A stretch of 64,000 nt of DNA. Source: Thalassotalea sp. ND16A (GTDB lineage: Bacteria; Pseudomonadota; Gammaproteobacteria; Enterobacterales; Alteromonadaceae). Made by a program: the position numbers and the translations under genes. Every line of letters begins with the position of its first letter. Positions within the stretch are counted from its first letter, which is position 1. Location of the stretch: NCBI RefSeq assembly GCF_000764205.1, contig NZ_JQDZ01000031.1:1-64000 (forward strand), given 5' to 3'. Under the pieces are notes generated by a model that searched no databases, was not told where the DNA came from, and saw nothing but the letters and a program-made list of their open reading frames with translations. Below, piece by piece: positions 55,976 to 64,000 of this stretch.

Positions 55976-57337
55976 GTGATCACAACAACATATAGCAGTA
56001 ACACATTGATTAAATTAAAAAATATATTTTTAGACCTCCCCAAAAAACACCAGGTGTTGATCAGTGGTTGCAGCCTTTTTTTACTCATTTTGTTGGTTTT
56101 TCCTTCAGAAAAGGCATCTGCAAGCCGTAACAATACTAAATCGGCAATCGAAGTTGGTAAAATTTACCAATTAGACATTCCTGAAGAAACGCAAATAGCA
56201 GAGCCTGAAGTTGCTGCAGTTAAGGCGGAACAGATTTCCTGGCAAACGGCAATCGTGAAAAGTGGTGATTCTCTGGGGAAAATATTTAAGCGCTTTGGTT
56301 TTAGTGCCGCAACAACCTATGCCGTTGATAACACCGCAGCAGGCAAAAACCTGCGTTCATTAAAAGTGGGCGATGAAATTAACATTGCCAGCAATGATGA
56401 CGGTGATTTAATTAAATTAAAATACCAAATGTCGTTAACCGACACGCTCATAGTCAATAAAACGGATACCGGCTTTAGCAGTAGCGTTGAACAAAAACAA
56501 ATAGAAACTCGTATCGACTACGCCCAGGCGCAAATTACCAGTAACTTTTGGAGTGCGGCGTTAGCGTCGGGGTTAAGCAATAACCAAACGATGAATTTGG
56601 CCAATGTATTTGGCTGGGATATTGACTTTGCCCTGGATATTCGTGAGGGCGACAGTTTTACCGTGATGTTTGAAAACCAGTACGTCGATGGCGATTTTGT
56701 TGGCCATGGCAATATTTTAGCGGCAGAATTTAGTAATCAGGGCGAAACCTTCAAGGCCATTCGCTTTAAAGATGGCGAGTATTATGCGGCCAATGGCGAC
56801 AGTATGCGTAAATCGTTCTTACGCGCGCCAGTGAGCTTCCAATACATCAGTTCAAGTTTTAAGCCAAAACGCTATCACCCGATATTAAAACGGGTAAAAG
56901 CTCACAATGGTGTTGATTATCGCGCGCCGCAAGGCACTCCGGTTAAAGCCGCCGGTAATGGCCGGGTTATTGCCGCAACTTTTAATAAGTACAATGGCAA
57001 TTACGTGTTTATTCAACACGCCAATAACATCGTGACCAAATATCTGCACTTTTCAAAACGCGCCGTAAAAAAAGGTGCGCGGGTTAAACAAGGTCAAGTG
57101 ATTGGCTATGTCGGCTCCACCGGGTTATCGCAGGCGCCACATTTGCACTATGAATTCTTATTAAATGGGGTGCATCGCAACCCGCGTACGGTTAAATTAC
57201 CGGATGCATTGCCGATTGATAAAAAATACAAAGCGGAATTCAGCCTGGTTGCCAACAATATGATCAGCCAGCTCGAAGGCTCCAAGCAAGCATTCTTAGC
57301 CGCTACGGATACTGCGGTTAGCACCATTGCCGAATAA
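55976..57337 (+). CDS. M23 peptidoglycan endopeptidase (MepM/OapA-like)
   Basis: 453 residues. GTG 55976 starts a frame with an N-terminal membrane anchor (HQVLISGCSLFLLILLVFP, about 23-41). A LysM/OapA-like part follows (about 85-130, VKSGDSLGKIFKRFGFS), then the M23 metallopeptidase domain (about 300-410) with HNGVDYRAPQGTPVKAAGNG (zinc His/Asp near 310) and the second motif APHLHYEFLL (near 387). It cuts cross-links in the peptidoglycan to allow growth. The neighbours tyrS and anmK are the usual ones for this gene. It ends overlapping the anmK start. Confidence 0.9.
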   Translation: MITTTYSSNTLIKLKNIFLDLPKKHQVLISGCSLFLLILLVFPSEKASASRNNTKSAIEVGKIYQLDIPEETQIAEPEVAAVKAEQISWQTAIVKSGDSLGKIFKRFGFSAATTYAVDNTAAGKNLRSLKVGDEINIASNDDGDLIKLKYQMSLTDTLIVNKTDTGFSSSVEQKQIETRIDYAQAQITSNFWSAALASGLSNNQTMNLANVFGWDIDFALDIREGDSFTVMFENQYVDGDFVGHGNILAAEFSNQGETFKAIRFKDGEYYAANGDSMRKSFLRAPVSFQYISSSFKPKRYHPILKRVKAHNGVDYRAPQGTPVKAAGNGRVIAATFNKYNGNYVFIQHANNIVTKYLHFSKRAVKKGARVKQGQVIGYVGSTGLSQAPHLHYEFLLNGVHRNPRTVKLPDALPIDKKYKAEFSLVANNMISQLEGSKQAFLAATDTAVSTIAE

Positions 57338-58466
57338 CCTCACGGCCAAGTTTTACCTTGGCCTGATGTCAGGAACCAGTGCCGATGGCATCGATCTGGC
57401 ACTGGTTGATTTCGGCCAAACTCCGCACCAGCTGGTTGCCTCTTATTTTCAGGCGTTTGATGCTGACACCCGGCAACAAATAACCGCTTTATACACACCT
57501 GGCAATAATGAGATTGACCAAATGGGTGTATTGGATAAGTTGCTGGCAACAAAATTTGCCGCCGCTGTCCAGCAGTTTTTAAAACAACAATCATTAACGC
57601 CAGCAGACATCAGCGCCATTGGTAATCATGGCCAGACAATTCGTCACCGGCCCAATTTTTCCCAACCATTTACCCTGCAAATTGGCTGTAGTCAAACCTT
57701 AGCTTGTTTAACCGGGATTAAGGTGATTGGTAAATTTAGAGAAAAAGATATCGCCCTTGGTGGCCAGGGAGCGCCGTTAGTGCCAGCATATCATCAAGCT
57801 ATATTTGCTGATGATAACAGGGATGTATGCGTGGTAAATATTGGTGGCATCAGCAATATTACCTATCTACCAAGCCCCATATCAAACTCTAAAACGCAAG
57901 CGGTGTTAGGTTTTGACATTGGCCCTGGCAATGCCCTGCTTGATGACTGGTATCGAAGCAATCATGATGATGACCCGCAAGGCATAGATATGGATGGCCG
58001 CTGGGCAAATAGTGGTGCAGTAAACCCATCCTTGTTAGCGGCGATGCTAAATGACCCTTACTTTTCTCAATCCTGGCCGAAAAGTACTGGCCGGGAATAC
58101 TTTCATTTAGACTGGTTAAACAACTATCTGAGTAATGTCACCATCGCCGCTGAAGATGTGCAGGCAACCTTGTTGACATTAACCGCAACAAGCATCGCCA
58201 ACACGGTAGCCCAAATCAGTCAGTCTGGTGTGGTGATCATCTGTGGTGGCGGCGCCAACAATCCTAAATTGATGGCCGAAATCGGCCAGCTCGCAAATAA
58301 CCATAAAGTGAGTTCAGCCACATCTCTGGGGATAGATAACGACAGCTTAGAAGCCGTGGTGTTTGCCTGGTTAGCTTATGCTTTTGAGCACAACATTAGC
58401 GGCAATTTACCTGCCGTTACCGGAGCGAGTTCGAGCTGTGTTTTGGGCATTAGTCACAGTCCATAA
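57327..58466 (+). CDS. anmK: Anhydro-N-acetylmuramic acid kinase
   Basis: Phosphorylates and opens anhydro-MurNAc from recycled cell wall. 379 residues with the N-terminal phosphate loop YLGLMSGTSADGIDLALVDF (near 10-29), GNHGQTIRH (near 97), NIGGISNITYLP (near 172) and DIGPGNALLDDW (near 199), and CGGGANN near 314. It starts at TTG 57327, overlapping the M23 gene's end by 11 bases; no better ATG precedes the conserved start. Coupling with the peptidase makes sense, as both work in wall turnover. Confidence 0.93.
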   Translation: MPNNLTAKFYLGLMSGTSADGIDLALVDFGQTPHQLVASYFQAFDADTRQQITALYTPGNNEIDQMGVLDKLLATKFAAAVQQFLKQQSLTPADISAIGNHGQTIRHRPNFSQPFTLQIGCSQTLACLTGIKVIGKFREKDIALGGQGAPLVPAYHQAIFADDNRDVCVVNIGGISNITYLPSPISNSKTQAVLGFDIGPGNALLDDWYRSNHDDDPQGIDMDGRWANSGAVNPSLLAAMLNDPYFSQSWPKSTGREYFHLDWLNNYLSNVTIAAEDVQATLLTLTATSIANTVAQISQSGVVIICGGGANNPKLMAEIGQLANNHKVSSATSLGIDNDSLEAVVFAWLAYAFEHNISGNLPAVTGASSSCVLGISHSP

Positions 58467-58511
58467 CCGACCAAACCTACATTCTTCCTCGTTTTTTTTA
58501 AACGCTTTGTG

Positions 58512-59276
58512 TTAATAGCCTGTTTGATTTCCTAATCTAGCCCTGAGCAATTTAAATTTGTGGAAGCCTTTGTCCTGCAAACGCTGCAAATCAAAATCAA
58601 TCATGCCCATAGAGTCACGCATTTTTATCGGTTGCGAACATTTAAATTCGCCACCGTTAAACTTGTTCATTTTCGAGATCGATTTATAGCAAATTTTTGC
58701 CGGACAAGTATAAGCACAGCCGGCATTGGCAAATAACCGGATCCGGCTTTTATCAGGGATGGCATCGAGAAGTTGGTCATCGTCATTTGCGGTCATAGGT
58801 AGCACCACGGTATCGTATATTTCTAACGCTTCATCAATTTGCCGCAAGTTATTCAAATTTTTAATCACGCTGGCTTCAATATCAAAATGGGGAAATTCAG
58901 CTTTTATCCAAACAGCCAAATCATCATTAGTACAGATCACTGAATTCAGCGGGTGATGGTATTTTTTTAACATTAAGGTAGTTTTAATGTATTCCGCTTT
59001 ATCGGCAAAATGATTGGTTAACGGCATGCGCAAGCCAATGCCGTTGTTATTAAGCCAGAGCACATCAGCAGTTGAGAGTTGCGGCCGTTCAAAAATGCGG
59101 CCACCGTATAAAGTTGAACGTTCAACGAAACCAAACACACTTTCTATTTGGCTCAACGGCAGAGCACTAAAATTTCGAGCTAAATACTGCTGTATCGGCT
59201 CAGCTTTGCTCTTGCCGCGTACCGACACGGTATAAGTCGCGAGAGCATTGGTTATGGTATCAATCGTATTAAGCAT
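58512..59276 (-). CDS. Cysteine-cluster protein, possibly U32-peptidase/UbiU-like
   Basis: 254 residues from ATG 59276. The C-terminal third holds a tight cysteine group, NAGCAYTCPAKICYKS (near 187-202), and a further Cys in GEFKCSQP, a pattern like iron-sulfur ligands. The rest alternates strands and helices as in a TIM-like barrel (GIGLRMPLTNHFADKA, LNSVICTNDDLAVWIK, EASVIKNLNNLRQIDEAL). This recalls the U32 peptidase/UbiU-UbiV group that binds a 4Fe-4S cluster, but the similarity is weak by eye. Convergent with anmK. Confidence 0.5.
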   Translation of the reverse strand: MLNTIDTITNALATYTVSVRGKSKAEPIQQYLARNFSALPLSQIESVFGFVERSTLYGGRIFERPQLSTADVLWLNNNGIGLRMPLTNHFADKAEYIKTTLMLKKYHHPLNSVICTNDDLAVWIKAEFPHFDIEASVIKNLNNLRQIDEALEIYDTVVLPMTANDDDQLLDAIPDKSRIRLFANAGCAYTCPAKICYKSISKMNKFNGGEFKCSQPIKMRDSMGMIDFDLQRLQDKGFHKFKLLRARLGNQTGY

Positions 59277-59450
59277 GGCTTTATTTTTTGTCAGTATTAC
59301 CAGCCTATTAATATAAACAATCACCAGAAAGGCGCTTTGATGTATATCAATGGCAGCTAATTTATGCCGTTTGCGATGAACAAACTTGAACTAAAAACCC
59401 ATAACACTGTCTATATTTTGTGCAATTAACTTTAACTTAAAGGAGGTAAT

Positions 59451-59642
59451 ATGGATCTTGACAAAATTCGTCTTGGTATGGTTTGTGGCACGCACAAAGG
59501 CAGTGGTACCGTGACTTGGGTTGATGGCGCCACGCAAACTGTGTATTTAAATGATTTAATGGATAATCACGCTATCGAAGTGGGTATCGAGGAAATTATT
59601 GATGACCCACAAATTCATAACCATGAAGATAGCTATTATTAA
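59451..59642 (+). CDS. Small hypothetical protein with a perfect Shine-Dalgarno
   Basis: 63 residues: MDLDKIRLGMVCGTHKGSGT, then VTWVDGATQTVYLNDLMDNH and a very acidic C-terminal half (VGIEEIIDDPQIHNHEDSYY). It looks like a compact beta-barrel-type fold (KOW/SH3-like GMVCGTHKGSGTVTWV turn) with an acidic tail. AAGGAGGTAAT immediately before the ATG is an optimal ribosome-binding site, so strong translation is expected. No family recognised. Its stop overlaps the end of the convergent lipoprotein gene by four bases. Confidence 0.65.
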   Translation: MDLDKIRLGMVCGTHKGSGTVTWVDGATQTVYLNDLMDNHAIEVGIEEIIDDPQIHNHEDSYY

Positions 59643-60154
59643 AAAGTTTCCGCGGTGCTGACCGGGCTGTAATCTATTTCCATTTCAACTAAGCGAAAGC
59701 GCTTATCATTTTGTAGTTGCTGATAAAACTCCATAAAGTTGGTCTTTTTTTGTGGAGTTATTCGGTAAGTGTTTGCTGCAATAACATTGATAGTTGCCAA
59801 CAGAGAATTGTCGCTGTCGACCAGCATTTGCTCTTTTGTTGTCACCACAAAACTGCCTTTCACCCGACCAAACTCTCCCATGAGCAAGTTCAATACTCTG
59901 GCGCCTGGCTGAATAATGCTATTGGCCTGAAATTTTTTATTATTGATAGTGACTGAGCGCGGCTTATCTATTGCCAGCGAGGGCTCAGTTTTGTCTTTTG
60001 CTGGATGAGCAGTAATTTCAGTCGCACTGTTGACTGTTTTTTGAGTTTGAGTGTTATCTGCAGAACTTGTGGATTCATCATTCGACTCTGTCATTTCAGA
60101 GCAAGCGCTAATCGCGATAGTTAACGCCAAAAGTGTCGCGATTTTTTTTACCAT
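59639..60154 (-). CDS. Hypothetical lipoprotein
   Basis: 171 residues with a lipoprotein signal (IATLLALTIAISACSE, lipobox ISAC, Cys18), a Ser/Thr/Asp/Glu-rich linker (about 20-60) and a C-terminal domain with KPRSVTINNKKFQANSII and MEFYQQLQNDKRFRLVEME segments. AAAGGAGGAAT before the ATG is a strong ribosome-binding site. No family recognised. The stop overlaps that of the convergent small gene. Confidence 0.65.
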   Translation of the reverse strand: MVKKIATLLALTIAISACSEMTESNDESTSSADNTQTQKTVNSATEITAHPAKDKTEPSLAIDKPRSVTINNKKFQANSIIQPGARVLNLLMGEFGRVKGSFVVTTKEQMLVDSDNSLLATINVIAANTYRITPQKKTNFMEFYQQLQNDKRFRLVEMEIDYSPVSTAETF

Positions 60155-60174
60155 ATATTCCTCCTTTGAAAAAA

Positions 60175-60306
60175 CCGGGTTGGCGGGACTTTAGTCTCGC
60201 GAAAAATCAATGCGAGGTTGAAACCCCGCCAACCGGGTTAGTATTGGTTGGTGGGACTTTAGTCTCGCGAAAAATCAATGCGAGGTTGAAACCCCGCCAA
60301 CCGGGT
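60175..60306. repeat. Tandem REP-like repeat, two copies, period 68
   Basis: 54 bases are identical at 60185-60238 and 60253-60306. Each copy is itself a hairpin: GGTTGGCGGG or GGTTGGTGGG on the left pairs with CCCGCCAACC on the right, with CTCGC/GCGAG inside. The block fills the gap between the lipoprotein gene's start and the stop of the M36 peptidase. A partial relative stands at 187-217. Confidence 0.88.
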
Positions 60307-60310
60307 CAAA

Positions 60311-63300
60311 TTACTTACGACGACGCAATATCGCCAGCGGTAATAATAGCAACGCTAACAATCCGGTAGTACCACCACTGCTAGATTTCTTCTCTGGCTC
60401 AGGCTCGACAACCGCGACATCTTGTACGGTAACCGTTAGTTGCTGGCTAACAGTATCGCTACCGTCATCAACGCTAAGTTCAAACACTAGCGCTTCGCTG
60501 CCAGATGCTATCTCAGGGGCGGTGAAGGTTGCATTGGCACTGTCAGCCGCCGCTAATGTCACAGCAGTACCCGATACCTGGGTCCAGCTATACGTTAGCT
60601 CATCACCATTTGGATCGCTGGCAGTAGCCGTTAACGTTGCGTCCTCTCCTTCGTTTACCTCATAGTCGTTGGCAACAGTAAGGTAAGGCAAGCGGTTATC
60701 ACAGGCATTAGTATCGCCAGCAATAACATCAGAGAATACTGATGATTGAATGTTGGTAAAGGTCACATTATCAATCCACCAGCCATAATCTGCCGCATAC
60801 AAATCTGAGGCTATTCTAAAGCGCAGTTTCACTTCATTACCATTTAGCGCGTTACCAAAATTAACCCGTTCCATGTTGCCCCAGCCATTGCTATTGTTAC
60901 GACCAGTGAACACCATACGCTCAGTCAAGGCCTGGGCATCATTCTCAATCAGTTCGCCATCGTAACCAACGTCAAAGGTGCCGCCGACGGATGTAACATC
61001 AACCCATTCATCACCGTTAATGCTGATCTCAACAACACCGCCATCCCAATCAGCTTCTATGCCATAGAAGTGCCAGAAGGACATGCTAAAGTCGCCACCG
61101 TAGCCAACTTCAAACGTTGCCGTTTCCACCGCTACGTCTGACTGAAAGTCATTATTGTTCAGGTACATCGTTTGCGCACCTAAATCGTAACCGAATGAGG
61201 CAAACCAACCGACGTTGCCGCCGTCATCATAACTTTGTGTACCTTGCGCGAATTCATCGCCAACCATCACGTTTTCTTGCCAATCGACAAATAACGAGGT
61301 GGTTTCCATGTTATCGGTACTTTGATTGGCCACTGGTGCTCTTGATTCAAAATCAAAGTTTACCAGGGTAGAAACCATGTATTCTTCCGGAGCTTGAGTG
61401 CCTTCGGCAACCTCAGGGAAAGTTATTTTTAACTCTAATTGATCAGCCGTTGCCGCATCGTTCAAGGTGAATTCAAGCGGAGCACTGGTAGAGGAGGCAT
61501 ATAGGTCAAGGTCGGCAAATGTAACCAGTCCATCATTGGCAAAAGTCACATCGTGATCACTCACCACTTCCACTTGACCGACTAAACCACTGAGCACTTC
61601 ACTACCGCTATTGTTGATGGTAAAGCTAACCGTACCGGTTTCACCCTTATCCAAAACACTGTCATTTGAACAGTAGCCGGACGTAAAGCCCTCATAATTC
61701 ACGTTCAAATTATGCTGATTAACCGCAAACTCAGAAAATTCAGTTAGATTTGATTCAATCACACCAGCATGATCGGTTGAGAATCGCTCTGGCGATACCG
61801 CGCCAAGGCCCATGCCGCGACGAGCAAACGCTGCCAGAATCAGTTGGTAATCTTCAGCATCATTGGCATATGCCGCCGCTAAAAGCGCATCACGAGCTTC
61901 GGTATACGTTGGCGCTACCGGCGTCATTTTATAACCGGCAACCAAATAATCCATCATCAAACTACGTGCTTCGTCAAAGGAATGACGCTCATCATTGATC
62001 AATGCTACGTAACTGTCCCAAAGCATTGCCGCCCAAGGTTCACCGGCGTCATGTACTTCAGCTTCACCATACTGGTCTTCACTGGTACCGTTGCCCATCA
62101 TCACGTTTGCAAATGTTAGCGGATTCGTTTCCATGTCGGTGCTGTATGGATAATTACGGATCCCAGAATAGAACGAATCTACATAGGTTATTGCCGCATA
62201 AGGTTTTTGGAATAACTCATTGCCGGCAATTAAGGCGTCATCTTTTTCAGAAATCAACAACAAGGCGTGGAAATCCCCCCAACCTTCGCCCATTGAACGA
62301 CCTTGTTGGTTAATTAACCCCGCACCATCACCCACTAGACGGTTACTGATATAATGACCCCACTCATGGGCGACAATTGCGTTATCCCAAGAACTCGCTT
62401 TAAATGGCTTGTCGTTAAACATTGCCACAGAGACAGTTTCATCTAACGCTAACTTGTCATCAATTTCCTTACAGTCCGCAAAGGTGATGCCGACACTAGG
62501 AATAGTAACCAAATCGTCACTGCCGCCCATTGGCGCCGGCGTACCATCGTCGTTATTATTGGCAATAAGTACGCCAATGGCGCCTGCATTTTGGGCATTC
62601 AGCACTTTTAAGGTAAAATTACAGGCACCGCGATCGATTAAAGCAATTTTTCCTTGCAACTCATCACCATTAACCGCCGCTTCACAGCCATCGTTGGCAA
62701 CATCGAAGCCATCATCGATTCGAATCACATCGCCCTGGATATCAAACTGGCCTTGACCAAAGGATGAACGCTGAACTACATCAATCATGCCAAGGTCTTC
62801 ATGAGAAGTTACATTTAGACCATAATCTTCGCCATTAACCGCATCTTTACTGTCCCATAAGTACATTTGCATCGTTGGTGAAACACCATCGGCAGGGGTA
62901 GACATGTTGGCATTATTAAAGCCGGAATTATCTTGCACTTCGGCTAACAGCGCATCACCGCCAACGCCGCCTCTACCAAAGTTATCGGCTTGAGCGTTGC
63001 CCGCAGCTTCATCAAAACCATGATCATAAAATTCATCGTGCAAGTAGTTATTCAGATAAAACAGGTTGACGATTGCCGCTTGACGGTTAACTTTAGAGCT
63101 TTCAGCTTTCGTCTCATCGTATTTATAATCAAAAGTGTTGGCACTGGTTAGGGTTGCCGTATAATCACCGTTGCTAAAGCCATCCGGTGAGATAGCATCG
63201 ACATAGGCATTTACGTTATTGCCTTGCGTGGTAGTGGCATCAATAGCCAACCATGCATCTTGGGTACTGATAGGGCCAGATGCCAAGGTGACTAACGGGG

Positions 63301-64000
63301 CATCAAGGTAAATGCTGGTATCGATTTGATCGACACTTTCCGCCGGGATCACTTTACCGTGTGGTCCTTGCCAAGGTTTGTTCATCCCGTCTTCGTCGGC
63401 ATACACCCGATAACTAAAATCAGAGTCTGCCACGGTTAAGTTATGCTTAACCAATACTTTGCCACTGTCGGCCGAGATAACAAAACTGAAATAATTGGAA
63501 TCAACGCTGTCGCTATCAGCCGCTTCGATTTCGATATAATAAGCGGCTACCAGTTTGCCTTTACTTTCAAAGTAAACTTGCTTAGTTCGCGGTTCGCCTA
63601 ATATTTGGTATTTGTCTGATGATACGGCTTTATAGCTGGTATATTTACCCGCGGTTCTCACTTCACTTAACTCTACCGAGTTTTTATTGCCGCCCATGGC
63701 CGCAAAAGCACTGCTAATCGCGCTAGTGGCATCACCAAAGGCCAGACCAACGAACTTAGGAGATTTTGCATCTGCAACAGCAGTAAGGCTAGCGAAATAA
63801 CCGGAAGAAGCCACCAAGTTAAAATCGGCATCCATCATCACATTATATTCGCGATTAAACACTTCTACGCCATTTAGCTCTTGCTTAAATTTCGCAATTT
63901 TGCCGCCATGCCCACGATCGTGAACACTGGTTAAAACAGCAGCTAAAGCGCCCTGTTTTTTCGCTGACATACCGGTAAGCTGTGCCAAATAGTGGTTAGC
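60311..64000 (-). CDS. M36 (fungalysin-type) metallopeptidase with GlyGly-CTERM tail, 5' end outside window
   Basis: More than 1225 residues; the frame stays open to the right edge, so the N-terminus is missing. In order: propeptide-like FTP part (VEVFNREYNVMMDADFNLV), the M36 catalytic region with a PA-domain insertion (GKIALIDRGACNFTLKV...AGAIGVLIANN) and zinc motif VAHEWGHYISNRL, then a MAM-like beta domain (WFASFGYDLGAQTMYLNNND), an Ig/cadherin-like domain (VNEGEDATLTATASDPNGDE) and the C-terminal signal SSGGTTGLLALLLLPLAILR with basic end. Tails of this kind are GlyGly-CTERM signals cut by rhombosortase for type II-dependent surface release. It probably degrades external protein. Confidence 0.92.
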   Translation of the reverse strand, partial: ANHYLAQLTGMSAKKQGALAAVLTSVHDRGHGGKIAKFKQELNGVEVFNREYNVMMDADFNLVASSGYFASLTAVADAKSPKFVGLAFGDATSAISSAFAAMGGNKNSVELSEVRTAGKYTSYKAVSSDKYQILGEPRTKQVYFESKGKLVAAYYIEIEAADSDSVDSNYFSFVISADSGKVLVKHNLTVADSDFSYRVYADEDGMNKPWQGPHGKVIPAESVDQIDTSIYLDAPLVTLASGPISTQDAWLAIDATTTQGNNVNAYVDAISPDGFSNGDYTATLTSANTFDYKYDETKAESSKVNRQAAIVNLFYLNNYLHDEFYDHGFDEAAGNAQADNFGRGGVGGDALLAEVQDNSGFNNANMSTPADGVSPTMQMYLWDSKDAVNGEDYGLNVTSHEDLGMIDVVQRSSFGQGQFDIQGDVIRIDDGFDVANDGCEAAVNGDELQGKIALIDRGACNFTLKVLNAQNAGAIGVLIANNNDDGTPAPMGGSDDLVTIPSVGITFADCKEIDDKLALDETVSVAMFNDKPFKASSWDNAIVAHEWGHYISNRLVGDGAGLINQQGRSMGEGWGDFHALLLISEKDDALIAGNELFQKPYAAITYVDSFYSGIRNYPYSTDMETNPLTFANVMMGNGTSEDQYGEAEVHDAGEPWAAMLWDSYVALINDERHSFDEARSLMMDYLVAGYKMTPVAPTYTEARDALLAAAYANDAEDYQLILAAFARRGMGLGAVSPERFSTDHAGVIESNLTEFSEFAVNQHNLNVNYEGFTSGYCSNDSVLDKGETGTVSFTINNSGSEVLSGLVGQVEVVSDHDVTFANDGLVTFADLDLYASSTSAPLEFTLNDAATADQLELKITFPEVAEGTQAPEEYMVSTLVNFDFESRAPVANQSTDNMETTSLFVDWQENVMVGDEFAQGTQSYDDGGNVGWFASFGYDLGAQTMYLNNNDFQSDVAVETATFEVGYGGDFSMSFWHFYGIEADWDGGVVEISINGDEWVDVTSVGGTFDVGYDGELIENDAQALTERMVFTGRNNSNGWGNMERVNFGNALNGNEVKLRFRIASDLYAADYGWWIDNVTFTNIQSSVFSDVIAGDTNACDNRLPYLTVANDYEVNEGEDATLTATASDPNGDELTYSWTQVSGTAVTLAAADSANATFTAPEIASGSEALVFELSVDDGSDTVSQQLTVTVQDVAVVEPEPEKKSSSGGTTGLLALLLLPLAILRRRK

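Noticed and set aside
60175-60306. CRISPR-like reading of the tandem repeat
   Set aside because: Only two units with a 14-base gap, each a strong hairpin; no spacer array and no cas gene.
60133-60369. 78-codon frame across the tandem repeat
   Set aside because: It consists mostly of translated REP-like repeat and overlaps the ends of two real genes.

Overview
The window looks like chromosomal DNA of a marine gammaproteobacterium of the Alteromonadales, probably Colwelliaceae/Thalassotalea-like. This is inferred from the gene set and its sequence flavour (ArcA with a stand-alone Hpt protein, RsmC, DUF2956, RraB, FolE2, GltBD, a lysine riboswitch, ATACCAA...TTGGTAT dispersed palindromes). No search could be run. 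I see no rRNA, tRNA, CRISPR array, prophage or transposase gene.

Layout. 0-3.6 kb: a zinc-uptake operon on the minus strand (DUF2946-like small protein, His/Glu-rich outer-membrane barrel, ZnuA, ZnuB) behind a candidate Zur operator; its ATPase is missing. 3.7-7.6 kb: MAPEG protein plus enoyl-CoA hydratase behind a FadR-like palindrome, a DUF2956 protein, an AstE/AspA-type zinc deacylase and a YVTN beta-propeller. 8-15.8 kb: a nutrient-use cluster (YfcC-type carrier, N-formylglutamate amidohydrolase, TonB-dependent receptor, divergent LysR regulator), then a DapA enzyme under a lysine riboswitch. 16-26.3 kb: core genes rsmC, arcA, a lone Hpt gene, folE2, gltB, gltD. 26.4-31.5 kb: small hypothetical genes, a P-loop kinase, UPF0178, a DUF2145 pair, an HTH regulator and a dimeric dUTPase.

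31.7-50.8 kb is the striking part: a visibly GC-richer accessory island. It carries an 1800-residue animal-type haem peroxidase with RTX repeats, a small secreted protein, a P-domain/PEP-CTERM protein, and two paralogous operons that each pair a giant multicopper oxidase (MCO) with a SCO-cytochrome c fusion. A five-CxxCH cytochrome gene lies between the two operons on the other strand. The peroxidase and both MCOs share a small C-x9-CRGRG module (five copies in three proteins), which ties these otherwise unrelated enzymes into one exported oxidative system. Established parallels are the Mn(II)-oxidising haem peroxidase MopA and Mn-oxidising MCOs, so metal oxidation is the leading hypothesis, but the substrate is unknown.

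51-64 kb returns to core-like genes: fdhD, mtnN, a rhodanese lipoprotein, a truncated TRIC-channel gene, rraB, a DUF4136 lipoprotein, tyrS, an M23 peptidase, anmK, a cysteine-cluster protein, two small genes, a tandem REP-like repeat and a large M36 metallopeptidase with a GlyGly-CTERM tail that runs off the right edge.
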